This document shows, in pieces, positions 38,525-48,155 of a DNA stretch of 64,000 bases (position 1 is its first letter; each line of letters begins with the position of its first letter). This DNA is from an uncultured Alphaproteobacteria bacterium (GTDB lineage: Bacteria > Pseudomonadota > Alphaproteobacteria > Rs-D84), in NCBI GenBank assembly GCA_905234185.1, contig CAJOGC010000002.1, forward strand, positions 1-64,000, given 5' to 3'. The notes below the pieces were generated by a model. That model was not told where the DNA came from. It saw only the letters and a list, made by a program, of their open reading frames with translations, and did not search any database. The position numbers and the translations under genes were made by a program.

Positions 38525-39280
38525 ATGTTTGTAACAAAATATACCCAGGAAGATATACAAAAACGCAAAGATGCCAAATTGGTAGCTATTGTCATAGCTG
38601 CTTTGCTTGTCATGTTGGGCGGGGCAGAATTGCACAAAAATGCTGCAGAAAAGAAAGCGCAGCGTAAACTGGAACAAAGAAATGCGGCACGCGGGCAAGA
38701 CTTTGCAAATTATGTGTTTGCAGATGTCAAAACATATGTTTTGCAGAACATGCCAAGCCAACGTAAAATAAATGCGGAAGCCGCACACTATGATCCAGAT
38801 TATCAGGATCGTCATATTCAGTACTTGGTTCAAGATTCTACGAAATATGCAGATGCTATCGTTCGCGATGCGCCAGCTGTTATTTCTGGATTGGATGGCA
38901 CAAGGATTTATGAATACACAATGCCAGGCGATAAGAAACCGACAGTTGAAACATTGTCTAAATCTTTCCGCACTACGCTTAGGGAAAATGGCAACACTTA
39001 CACATCTTTTGATAAGGCAATGGAACATATTCAGAGTCAGCAAGCGTTAATAACTGGCCCAGAATACAGACTGGAACCTTGGCCAGAAGAAGAAGGTGGT
39101 TTGCGTAGAGGTTATGAACATGTTCCAACGGGCAAAACTATTGTCAAAGGTTCAAATACTAGTGAGTCATACAAAATGAAAATCAACATTGGACATTTGA
39201 AGGAAATTTGTAAAGAGTTGGCATATGCTCGTGCAGTGAAAGCACAAGCTGTCAGAAATGCAAAATCTCGTGGTAAATAA
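38525..39280 (+). CDS. Membrane-anchored hypothetical protein
   Basis: N-terminal TM segment LVAIVIAALLVMLGG. Confidence 0.5.
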   Translation: MFVTKYTQEDIQKRKDAKLVAIVIAALLVMLGGAELHKNAAEKKAQRKLEQRNAARGQDFANYVFADVKTYVLQNMPSQRKINAEAAHYDPDYQDRHIQYLVQDSTKYADAIVRDAPAVISGLDGTRIYEYTMPGDKKPTVETLSKSFRTTLRENGNTYTSFDKAMEHIQSQQALITGPEYRLEPWPEEEGGLRRGYEHVPTGKTIVKGSNTSESYKMKINIGHLKEICKELAYARAVKAQAVRNAKSRGK

Positions 39281-39304
39281 CCTTTGCATATAAGCACTAC
39301 GATT

Positions 39305-39329
39305 ACCGCCCATTTGGGCGGTATTTTTT
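39305..39329. terminator. Terminator
   Basis: ACCGCCCATTTGGGCGGTATTTTTT. Confidence 0.7.
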
Positions 39330-39347
39330 GTATTTTGTAGACTTTTG

Positions 39348-39373
39348 TGGTATAATACTTCTGATAATAACAA
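39348..39373 (+). promoter_or_regulatory. Shared promoter-like element copy 1
   Basis: TGGTATAATACTTCTGATAATAACAA, 24/26 identical to 43832-43857; TATAAT -10. Confidence 0.55.
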
Positions 39374-39391
39374 TGCTTAAAGGGTGTTGAT

Positions 39392-41242
39392 ATGGTCAAT
39401 CATAAACCAGAATTGTATTATGACGAAAAGGGGCATCAGAAGGGATATCGTGTGGGTATTTCCGATGGTGTCTATGGTACATGTCCTTTTTGTGGTAAAT
39501 CATACACCGAAGAAGACATCAAAGATTCTGAGTACATCAATTTTGAGCATATATATCCAAGTTTTGCGGTCAGAAGTGCAATGAACACAGAGGGTAAATT
39601 TGGAAATCTAGAATCTAACTTTATGATTGCCGTCCACAAGCAATGTAATTCTGATGGAAAAATATTAGAAGATAATATAAAAACCTTAGTTAAATCTATT
39701 AACAAAGGTGGCCAATTAAAACCTGATCATGTAGAGAAAATATTGCAATACTGCAAGAAAACGAGTGTGCTTTTAAGGTATCTTATCGATCCAGAACATG
39801 TATCGGTTGGTTTGTCCTCAGATGCGGAAAAAGAAAAAAGTATTGATTGTCACCTTTTTATAGCGAAGTGTGACTATTTGCCAGATACGTTGCTCTATGA
39901 AAATCCTAATTTGTTTACTGTGTTTATAGGGGGAATCGGGTTTTATTATCTGGCTCAAAAAGATGCCGCAGAAGAATTTTGGGACAGTTTATCGAAATAT
40001 TACATGTTTAATCCAACGATGGGTATTGGAATTGTATCACGTAACGGCACATTATATCGTTCTTCCCAAAAAATAGAAGATCAAAATAAGGATGATGTTC
40101 GTTATACTTACTACAATGACGGCGTGTATTATTTCCCGCCTCGACAAGATGTTTCATATGAAGTAAAAACTACAGAGTTTAAAAAGCCAATACAGTGGAA
40201 ATTACAATCAGCACCTCTCGATAAATGGTTATTTAGGAAATCCTTGGGGCCATTGCCCGATTCTACAAAATTATTTGATAGAGATACTGGTGTAAATCCT
40301 TTATCTCGAACGAGACTGGCTTTCAACGGAACATATAGAAAGGATATCGATGAAGGTGTTGTTTTTAATCAGAATGATGAACTGTATATATATCAAGACG
40401 GAATGAAATATAAACTAGAGTATGCTAAACGACTCAAATCATACGATTTAAGTAGATTGGGTATAAAAAAACTACCAGATCTATCAAAACACAATGTGAT
40501 TGGTAATTTTGATTGTTTTATGAATGAGCTGACGTCTTTACAGGGAGCCCCCAAAAAGGTTGGTGGCGATTTTGTATGTGAATATAATAAATTGACCTCT
40601 CTGCAAGGTGCTCCCCAAAAGGTAGGTGGAGCATTTGAGTGTAGTTATAATAGGTTAATAACATTAAAAGGTGCACCTCAACAATGTGGTAGCTTCAATT
40701 GTACTAGCAATCAGCTAACGTCTTTAGAATATGCACCCCAAGAGTGCGAAAGTTTTTCTTGCTTTAACAATAAACTAACAACTCTGAAAGGTGCTCCCCA
40801 GAAGGTCGGCTATTTCAATTGTTATAATAATAAATTGAAATCGTTAGATGGGGCACCAAAACACATAAAGGGGAATTTTGTATGTTTTGATAATCCTCTT
40901 GTGTCATTAAGTGGAGCACCAAAAAATATTGATGGCAGATTTCATTTTGATGGAGACGGACTGGAGTCGTTAGATGGTTTACCAATGGCAAGGGAATATG
41001 TATTGGAAGATGCTTTTACACGATTTTGGAACGCACAAGAAGGAAAAACTTATTTCCCAAAAATCTTTGATTCTGCCGATGAATTACGTAAGTATTTTGA
41101 ATTGTACAAAGCACAACGTAAGCTCAGAGACGAAATATACAGAATGGCTTTTCTTGAGTCAATGAATAAATTTCTCTCTATGGATAAAGACGAAAGAGAG
41201 AGAATTATCAAAGGAATAATGAGCGATATGTCACGACGATAA
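39392..41242 (+). CDS. HNH-type nuclease domain fused to leucine-rich repeats
   Basis: N-terminus CPFCGKSYTEEDI..INFEHIYPSF..AVHKQCNSDGK; C-terminal about 20-aa repeats LTSLQGAPKKVGGDFVCEYNK. Confidence 0.75.
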   Translation: MVNHKPELYYDEKGHQKGYRVGISDGVYGTCPFCGKSYTEEDIKDSEYINFEHIYPSFAVRSAMNTEGKFGNLESNFMIAVHKQCNSDGKILEDNIKTLVKSINKGGQLKPDHVEKILQYCKKTSVLLRYLIDPEHVSVGLSSDAEKEKSIDCHLFIAKCDYLPDTLLYENPNLFTVFIGGIGFYYLAQKDAAEEFWDSLSKYYMFNPTMGIGIVSRNGTLYRSSQKIEDQNKDDVRYTYYNDGVYYFPPRQDVSYEVKTTEFKKPIQWKLQSAPLDKWLFRKSLGPLPDSTKLFDRDTGVNPLSRTRLAFNGTYRKDIDEGVVFNQNDELYIYQDGMKYKLEYAKRLKSYDLSRLGIKKLPDLSKHNVIGNFDCFMNELTSLQGAPKKVGGDFVCEYNKLTSLQGAPQKVGGAFECSYNRLITLKGAPQQCGSFNCTSNQLTSLEYAPQECESFSCFNNKLTTLKGAPQKVGYFNCYNNKLKSLDGAPKHIKGNFVCFDNPLVSLSGAPKNIDGRFHFDGDGLESLDGLPMAREYVLEDAFTRFWNAQEGKTYFPKIFDSADELRKYFELYKAQRKLRDEIYRMAFLESMNKFLSMDKDERERIIKGIMSDMSRR

Positions 41243-41272
41243 AATTCTATCACAGTTCAGACGAACTGTTGA

Positions 41273-41986
41273 TTAAATTCGTGTGTTTTTTAATTGGTTT
41301 AATAATTCGTGCTGTATTTCAATGTTATCTTTGGACCTGGCTATAAGCTGCTGCAGCCGTTTTGTTATATATTCGCCAACCTCACGAGCTTCATATTCGT
41401 GTATGGAATCGGCATATATTTGTTTGTATTTCTTTTTATCAGCATAATAATATTGGTAATAATCTGCCGCTTGCTTTACAACATCGCGCGAAAGACTGCT
41501 TTTTCCTATGGATTGCAGATAATGTGTAAATTCGTGAGTAATTTGTCCCAACAATCCATGTTCAGATAAATCATGAAAGAACGCGAAAAATGGGTTTGTT
41601 GATCCGAGTGCTACTTCAGCCATTTTGTTCGCCCAAGGACTAAGTTCCGGTGAATAAAACAAAGCGGATGGCATCGGTATATCTTTCGGCCAAACTGATT
41701 TAATATCTTCTTGAAAATAAATCTTGGGTGTCGTGGTGTTGTTGCTTGGAAACTTTTCTACTAACAGATTCAATATATCGCTGATGAACTTTTTGCGCTG
41801 GGGATAATCTTGATTATCCCAATTTTGATATACAGACAGGTTTTCTTGGACATATGACTGTATTACGTCCCAAACACGCTGGGCTAAAACATCGGCATTT
41901 TGTCTGGAATAGTTATCAATAGTCAACTGCTTGTTGGCATTGATAATTTGTACCATTTTTTTTGCTTCATCAAAACCTTGTCTCAT
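41273..41986 (-). CDS. Putative zinc metallopeptidase
   Basis: QITHEFTHYLQSIGK (HEXXH). Confidence 0.6.
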   Translation of the reverse strand: MRQGFDEAKKMVQIINANKQLTIDNYSRQNADVLAQRVWDVIQSYVQENLSVYQNWDNQDYPQRKKFISDILNLLVEKFPSNNTTTPKIYFQEDIKSVWPKDIPMPSALFYSPELSPWANKMAEVALGSTNPFFAFFHDLSEHGLLGQITHEFTHYLQSIGKSSLSRDVVKQAADYYQYYYADKKKYKQIYADSIHEYEAREVGEYITKRLQQLIARSKDNIEIQHELLNQLKNTRI

Positions 41987-43094
41987 TATTCAACCTTATT
42001 AAATCTTTTCTCTGTAACATGGCTTTTGTGATATCAAGTTTAGCAATGGCTATGTCCATTGCGTTGGTGCCGTCTTTGCACTTTATCTCAGGCTGATAGC
42101 CGTGCAATTCAAAGTTGTCATATTCCAGGATACGATAATTCATACCGACAGATACTGTAATGTTGCTGTGGGGCAGGAATCCGTGACACATATTACCATA
42201 AACTTCCATCCCAGCAGAATTGTCGCCAATTACGGTTACCATTGGGTGATGAACCATACGCAACAAGAACATTTCTGCGCTGGAACCTGTGCGTTCATCA
42301 GTTAAAATGAATATCGGCTTCATATATGCTTTCTTTTTATCAATCTTAAAGCATTTGCCGGTCTTCCATAATTGCAGTTTTTCTGATGCTGGTATTTTGG
42401 ACCATGGTGCATCCGGATACGATGCTGCTTGTACTTTCATTGCTTCTGGTGTAGTGCGGACATAAGTCTTTTTCATGCTGTCTACATCTGCCCCACACAA
42501 AAAATCCGCAAGATCGTCAGAATATCTGCTACTTCCACCACCATTATTACGCAAATCAATAATCAATGCTTTTGACTTTGGCAAATCGTTCGTTTGAAAA
42601 TTAATGATAGCATCGCGAAATTCATCCGTTCTCAGCATAGTGTTGAACCCGATAATCGCAACGCCATCTTTACGCAATTCCGTCTTTATGGGCAATTTGC
42701 CGGCAAAGTTTTTACCAACATCTTTATGCTTTCTTTTTGATTTCGTTCCTGCACGAACACCATTAAATCGAAGAGATATATGATTGTCCGGAATCTGTTC
42801 TATTACATCCCGCATGGATTCAAACAGTTCACCAGCAGTCATATCATGAGCGGATTTGTATGCTTTTGTCAGACGGGTTAAAACCTTTCTTTTTACAATA
42901 TCGTTATGCACCGGCCATCCAACATAGACACGTATCAGATAACGTGCCAGCACAGCAATATCGTGCCGCACATCATTTGCAGTCAGACGTTTCCCTGGCG
43001 TATGAGTATCAGGCTTGCCACCACGCACATCATCCAGTGTAGAATCTTTCAATAAAGCATCTTCCAAATTCTTAATTGTTGGTATTTTGAGCAT
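41970..43094 (-). CDS. S41-family (C-terminal-processing-like) serine peptidase
   Basis: ALIIDLRNNGGGSSRYSDDLADFL; FILTDERTGSSAEMFLLRM. Confidence 0.8.
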   Translation of the reverse strand: MLKIPTIKNLEDALLKDSTLDDVRGGKPDTHTPGKRLTANDVRHDIAVLARYLIRVYVGWPVHNDIVKRKVLTRLTKAYKSAHDMTAGELFESMRDVIEQIPDNHISLRFNGVRAGTKSKRKHKDVGKNFAGKLPIKTELRKDGVAIIGFNTMLRTDEFRDAIINFQTNDLPKSKALIIDLRNNGGGSSRYSDDLADFLCGADVDSMKKTYVRTTPEAMKVQAASYPDAPWSKIPASEKLQLWKTGKCFKIDKKKAYMKPIFILTDERTGSSAEMFLLRMVHHPMVTVIGDNSAGMEVYGNMCHGFLPHSNITVSVGMNYRILEYDNFELHGYQPEIKCKDGTNAMDIAIAKLDITKAMLQRKDLIRLNNETRF

Positions 43095-43788
43095 GATAAA
43101 ATCCTTTTTGAGTAATGATCCCGTCAATCAATTGTTGAAGACGCTTCGGTGCCATAAGAAGATTGGGAGCAACCCCCAGAACCGATATGGCTTTGTCCTG
43201 GTTTTTAATGGCGGCCTCATGTTTAGTAGGTTCTAGCGAACAGAAATACGCGATATCTTCGGGGTGGAATTGTGAAGTCATTCCGACATATAAATCCATA
43301 AAATCAAAAATGGATTTCGGTTTCATATTTCTGATTTCTGGGTTTAATACCTTTAGTTCTGGCAAATATCTTGCTAGCCTGGCTAGTGCCTTTGGCTGTT
43401 CAGTCTGAAAATAGTGAACGACATATTCTTTTTCTTCATCCGATAAATGCCTAGTGATTTTTTCTAAACCGGCCAAATACTGCTTTTGTTCCTGTTCCGA
43501 TACAGTAGTACCACGAAAAAACTTTTGTATGTATTTTGCTGGATTCATAACCCTGTCTGGATCAAAAGTATGGATGTATTCTTGTTGCATAACATACTGT
43601 TCAAAGGATTGTTCATCAAAGCCCTTGGGAAACTTGTATGTGTGATAGATTTCGATTGTTGGCACAAATCCGTGTTTTTTAAGTACAATATCAAAATCTT
43701 GGGCGGATGACCAATGACCATTCTGGAATCCGGCCTCTTTATTCAGTAAATCATCAATAACCGTCAGTACTTTCTGTTTGTCTATCAT
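43072..43788 (-). CDS. Hypothetical protein
   Basis: ORF with ATG at 43788; overlaps the S41 gene start. Confidence 0.5.
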   Translation of the reverse strand: MIDKQKVLTVIDDLLNKEAGFQNGHWSSAQDFDIVLKKHGFVPTIEIYHTYKFPKGFDEQSFEQYVMQQEYIHTFDPDRVMNPAKYIQKFFRGTTVSEQEQKQYLAGLEKITRHLSDEEKEYVVHYFQTEQPKALARLARYLPELKVLNPEIRNMKPKSIFDFMDLYVGMTSQFHPEDIAYFCSLEPTKHEAAIKNQDKAISVLGVAPNLLMAPKRLQQLIDGIITQKGFYHAQNTNN

Positions 43789-43831
43789 AATGTCGTTATT
43801 ATACCACAAAATGTACAAAATCACAAAAATA

Positions 43832-43857
43832 TGGTATAATATTCCTGATAATAACAA
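43832..43857 (+). promoter_or_regulatory. Shared promoter-like element copy 2
   Basis: TGGTATAATATTCCTGATAATAACAA upstream of the GNAT / HNH-LRR genes. Confidence 0.55.
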
Positions 43858-43868
43858 AGGAACAGGTT

Positions 43869-44399
43869 ATGGTTTTTGAGAAACATATCGATTGTGGTGA
43901 TTTTATACTAGAGAAAATTATGCCCGATGCACAAAACGCACAAAAATTATTACATGTCATAGATAATAATCGTGCTTTTTTATCAAAATATTTAGAATGG
44001 GTCGATACGTATACAACGGCGGATAAGGCACTTGCAAATATAACTAAAACATTTTGTGATGAAAGTTGCTCATATTTTATAATTGTTGATAGTCAAATTG
44101 CAGGAAAAATAGGATATGTTGATACCGATGAAAATATGGGCGAAATAAGTTATTGGCTTGCAAAAGAATATACTGGTCGCGGTATTATGACACGCGCATT
44201 GAATTTAATGACAGATATCGGTTTTAATAAAATAGGATTAAATCGTATACAGTTAACTTTGGATGTGGATAATACAGCTTCAGAGGCGGTAGCACAACGT
44301 TGTGGGTTTAAGTTAGATGGTGTTTTACGGAAATATTTTTTATTACGCGGAACCCCAAGGGATATGAAAATGTACTCTAAATTAAAAACGGACAATTAG
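43869..44399 (+). CDS. GNAT N-acetyltransferase (RimJ/RimL-like)
   Basis: GEISYWLAKEYTGRGIMTRALNLMTDIGF...RCGFKLDGVLR. Confidence 0.85.
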   Translation: MVFEKHIDCGDFILEKIMPDAQNAQKLLHVIDNNRAFLSKYLEWVDTYTTADKALANITKTFCDESCSYFIIVDSQIAGKIGYVDTDENMGEISYWLAKEYTGRGIMTRALNLMTDIGFNKIGLNRIQLTLDVDNTASEAVAQRCGFKLDGVLRKYFLLRGTPRDMKMYSKLKTDN

Positions 44400-44427
44400 T
44401 TATTGACAATAATAAGGGAATGTCAGT

Positions 44428-46518
44428 ATGGAAAAACGTGAAGCGCCACAAATGGTTTATAAGGGTAAAATTCCACAAGGGTATCGTGTTGGTATAGGTA
44501 TTAACGGTGCATACGGTATATGCCCATTTTGCGGAAAAGCATACACAGAAGAGGATATAACAGATTCTGAAAAGATCAATTTTGAACATGTTTATCCTCG
44601 GTTTGCGGTAAAAGATGCGATAAGATTAGTAAATCGTGGCGATGATAAAAATAAAAAATCACCAGAAATAGAATCAGGTATCAAAGTTGCCGTGCACAAA
44701 AAATGTAATTCAGACGGACGAGAATTAGAAGACACAATAAAAATGTTGGTCGAGTCTGTTAATAAAGGTGGGCAATTAACCCCAGAACAAGCGAAAAAGG
44801 TGTTGCAATATTGTAGAAAAACAAGAGTGTTTTTACGCTATCTTACAGATTGGGAAAATGTCCCGGAAGCGTTTGCTTATGACAAGGAAAAAAAGAAGAA
44901 CCTTTATGATGTTGTTTTGATAGGACTTTGCGATGACACCAACACCCTAATGTATAATACATTTAAAGATTTTTCTATTCAGATACAAAATTGTGTGTTT
45001 CAGTATAAAGATTGTATATCTCAGTATAAAGAAGTGTCAGATTTTATGTATTATACGAGTTTTCTTAGGGTAATGATGTCGCCAAAAGGTGTATGCATAG
45101 CGATTACTAATTTTGATGATAGTTGTATATGTTTCAAAAAAGAGGATGAAAAACCAATATGTTCATACATTGATAAACCTGTACCGTGGTATTTGACTGA
45201 TAGGTTAAGATTTTTACACATTTATGAACATGCTTTAAATACATTATCTAATACTAAGACAACATTTTTAAGAGATTTAGAAGACAACGGGTTTACAGGA
45301 AACTTGTTGTTAAGAAAAAGATTATCTTTGGGAGGGCGGTATAGACCTGGGATTGATGATGATTTGACTTTCGTTCAAGATGGGGTTGTATATGTTTATG
45401 AAAATGGGCAGAAATATAATATTGGGGAAGCTTCACCTCGTAAGATTTATTTATTAGGAGGACTCGGTATTAGCGTATTACCAGACTTATCTAAGACTTC
45501 TCCGGACATTTTTGTATGTTCTAGAAACAAGTTAAGGTCATTAAAGGGAAGTCCAAATCAAAAAGCAGGAGAATTCGATTGTTCATATAATGAATTAACC
45601 TCTTTGAAATATGCGCCCAAAAAAATATATGGCGATTTTCTATGTAACAGGAATCAGTTAAAATCATTAAAAGGAGCCCCAAAAGAAATTAGTGGTAGTT
45701 TTCGGTGTGATAAGAATAAATTAACGTCGTTGGAAGGTGCTCCAAAAGAAATTGGCGGCGATTTTTTGTGTATCGGAAACGCACTTTTAACATTAAATGC
45801 CGGTCCAGAATTTGTTGGCGGTAATTTTTATTGTGGTGGGAACAAATTGAGGTCACTAGACGGGACACCAAAAAGAATTGGTGGCAATTTTTCTTGTGAT
45901 CAAAATAGGTTAACATCTTTAAAAGGTGGGGCAGAGTTTGTTGGCGGTAATTTTCATTGTGTTTTTAATAAATTAACATCACTAAAATACGCACCCAAGA
46001 AAATAGATGGCAATTTTCGGTGTACCAAGAATGAGTTAACATCGTTATACGGGGCCCCAATATCCGTTGGTGGCAATTTTTCTTGTGATCAAAATAAATT
46101 AACATCGTTAAGGGGTGCCCCAAAAAAAATTGGTGGCAGTTTTTCGTGTAATATTAATAAATTGTCATCATTAAAAGGGGCGTCACAAGAAGTTGGTGGT
46201 GATTTTTTTTGTTCGGGAAATAAATTAAAATTATTTGATTGCCCGAATACAGTAATTGGTGGAAAATTTTTATTTGATGCCCAATACTTACAATCATTGG
46301 ATGGCTTGCCGCAGGCAAAATGCTATGTTGTACTCGATTGTGATAAGGAGTTCAATTCTGCTGATGAACTTCGGGTGTGGTTTGAAAAATATAAAAAAGA
46401 ACGCAACGGTAAAAAGGTAGTAAAGGGGATGCGGGCTGGCGCAAAGAAGGTTAGTGCATTATCCAAAGCCAGTGATGTCCAAAACGCAATAAAACCAGAT
46501 AATCAAAAGAAAAAATAA
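44428..46518 (+). CDS. HNH-type nuclease domain fused to leucine-rich repeats (paralog of 39392-41242)
   Basis: CPFCGKAYTEEDITDSEKINFEHVYPRF..AVHKKCNSDGR; about 13 repeats of LTSLxGAPKxIGGxFxCxxNK. Confidence 0.78.
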   Translation: MEKREAPQMVYKGKIPQGYRVGIGINGAYGICPFCGKAYTEEDITDSEKINFEHVYPRFAVKDAIRLVNRGDDKNKKSPEIESGIKVAVHKKCNSDGRELEDTIKMLVESVNKGGQLTPEQAKKVLQYCRKTRVFLRYLTDWENVPEAFAYDKEKKKNLYDVVLIGLCDDTNTLMYNTFKDFSIQIQNCVFQYKDCISQYKEVSDFMYYTSFLRVMMSPKGVCIAITNFDDSCICFKKEDEKPICSYIDKPVPWYLTDRLRFLHIYEHALNTLSNTKTTFLRDLEDNGFTGNLLLRKRLSLGGRYRPGIDDDLTFVQDGVVYVYENGQKYNIGEASPRKIYLLGGLGISVLPDLSKTSPDIFVCSRNKLRSLKGSPNQKAGEFDCSYNELTSLKYAPKKIYGDFLCNRNQLKSLKGAPKEISGSFRCDKNKLTSLEGAPKEIGGDFLCIGNALLTLNAGPEFVGGNFYCGGNKLRSLDGTPKRIGGNFSCDQNRLTSLKGGAEFVGGNFHCVFNKLTSLKYAPKKIDGNFRCTKNELTSLYGAPISVGGNFSCDQNKLTSLRGAPKKIGGSFSCNINKLSSLKGASQEVGGDFFCSGNKLKLFDCPNTVIGGKFLFDAQYLQSLDGLPQAKCYVVLDCDKEFNSADELRVWFEKYKKERNGKKVVKGMRAGAKKVSALSKASDVQNAIKPDNQKKK
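45480..46310 (+). repeat. Degenerate tandem coding repeats (~60-63 bp) encoding LRRs
   Basis: Recurrent TTAACATCNTTAAAAGGNGCNCCAAAAGAAATTGGTGGCANTTTT pattern. Confidence 0.7.
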
Positions 46519-46519
46519 T

Positions 46520-47071
46520 ATGAAACCATTGATAAATTTTCTGCGCACCATTAAAACACCAAGGTTGGTATTAAAGATCGTGCCGCCGACCCAGGAAAAC
46601 GCGGAAACGTTTTTTAGTATAATTGAGCAAAACCGCGACTATCTTGAGGCATGGCAGGGACATTTTGAATATCTGCGAAATCCAGATGAAGTGCGGCAGA
46701 AATTGGAACAACGCTATACCCAAATGAATAATAGCGAAGGTATGTTATTCGGCATTTACAAAGACAACAAACCAATCGGACGCATCCGGTTCTTTGATAT
46801 CCATGATAACGGCTGTGAAATCGGCTACTGGTTGATTCAATCTGCAAATGGGCATGGATATATGAGTGAAGCATTATCTGCGCTGGAAACAGAGTTATTC
46901 AAATTCGGGTTTAATAAAATCACACTGGATATAGATAACGGAAACATTCATTCGGAAAATCTTGCTAAACGCAATGGCTATACTTTGGATAAAAGATTGC
47001 CGATGGCATCATGGGCCAAGTGCGTTGGCAAATGTGATTCTTTGATTTATATAAAAAGGGAAAGCAGATGA
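46520..47071 (+). CDS. GNAT N-acetyltransferase
   Basis: CEIGYWLIQSANGHGYMSEALSALE...AKRNGYTLDKRL. Confidence 0.8.
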   Translation: MKPLINFLRTIKTPRLVLKIVPPTQENAETFFSIIEQNRDYLEAWQGHFEYLRNPDEVRQKLEQRYTQMNNSEGMLFGIYKDNKPIGRIRFFDIHDNGCEIGYWLIQSANGHGYMSEALSALETELFKFGFNKITLDIDNGNIHSENLAKRNGYTLDKRLPMASWAKCVGKCDSLIYIKRESR

Positions 47072-47328
47072 AATATACAAAATCTGGTCAATTTACAACC
47101 GACATGTTCAGTATAGGGGAAACTATAACTGAAACTCGTGATGTGATCACTATTGCAGCGGATATAATTAAAAACATACCCGATGTACCAAATGACATAA
47201 AAAAGAGTTTAGATTTGGCCCTAAACAACCTGAACCAAGCAACCGGTTATCTGGATCATATACAACGGAAAACCGATATTGCCTTGCGGTTTGTTCCGGC
47301 AGAGGTTCAGGAAAAAGAGTGCTTATAA
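47068..47328 (+). CDS. Hypothetical protein
   Basis: 86-aa ORF overlapping the upstream gene by 4 nt. Confidence 0.5.
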   Translation: MKYTKSGQFTTDMFSIGETITETRDVITIAADIIKNIPDVPNDIKKSLDLALNNLNQATGYLDHIQRKTDIALRFVPAEVQEKECL

Positions 47329-47343
47329 GAATAGGAGTCAAGT

Positions 47344-48093
47344 ATGCTTAAATTGGTAAAACCATCAAAGGAATATTCGAAATTATTTTTAAATGCGATC
47401 CACAAAGCACGATTTCTGTTAATGATTGTTGGGGATGGCATTCGGGAAAACGTTGAAGAATTATTGGAACACACTGGTAATATGATTGATATGCACCACA
47501 ATATTGCTCTTTGCGAATTGGAAATATATCAAATGGGTGCATCAAAAATTGTTATTCCGCATCTAACTGCACATACACGTATTATCACACGTGGTGTTAT
47601 CAGCATTGAAGATGGAAATATAAAACTGGACAACATTGAAGAAGAAATCTCAACCGCAAGGCCCAAACACAACAACGCAATTTTAACTGATGAAGAGTTT
47701 ATTAAAAATTATACCAAATCGCATCACAACATTACCATGGATCAAATAAGCAATTTTATGGAAAATGTAAGGAATCTTGGATTTTATACAAACTACGGTG
47801 AAAAGAGCATGATTATACACCTGCCTGGCGTAGCCCCACTGATAAATATCAGTTTCAAAGATAATTGGTTTGTGCCGATAAAGATAAAAAACTCACTAAA
47901 ACGTCGTGGATATTCTGAATTGATGGCGGACTCACTATTAGCAGACTTAAAGCCATTTGTAAAAAACACACCTCGTTCTAAATCAAAACCGTACGATAAA
48001 CAGGATGTGTTTTATTATTTAGACGAAAACATTATAACCACCAAATGCGAACTGTTCCTAAACGCACTAGAATCATTTAAAAACAAATTCTAA
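47344..48093 (+). CDS. Hypothetical protein
   Basis: 249-aa ORF followed by a terminator. Confidence 0.55.
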   Translation: MLKLVKPSKEYSKLFLNAIHKARFLLMIVGDGIRENVEELLEHTGNMIDMHHNIALCELEIYQMGASKIVIPHLTAHTRIITRGVISIEDGNIKLDNIEEEISTARPKHNNAILTDEEFIKNYTKSHHNITMDQISNFMENVRNLGFYTNYGEKSMIIHLPGVAPLINISFKDNWFVPIKIKNSLKRRGYSELMADSLLADLKPFVKNTPRSKSKPYDKQDVFYYLDENIITTKCELFLNALESFKNKF

Positions 48094-48119
48094 AAACCGC
48101 CCATATGGGCGGTTTTTTA
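48093..48119. terminator. Terminator
   Basis: AAAAACCGCCCATATGGGCGGTTTTTT. Confidence 0.8.
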
Positions 48120-48155
48120 TCTCAATTTAGTAATAAGTACCTTAGCAAAGTATCA

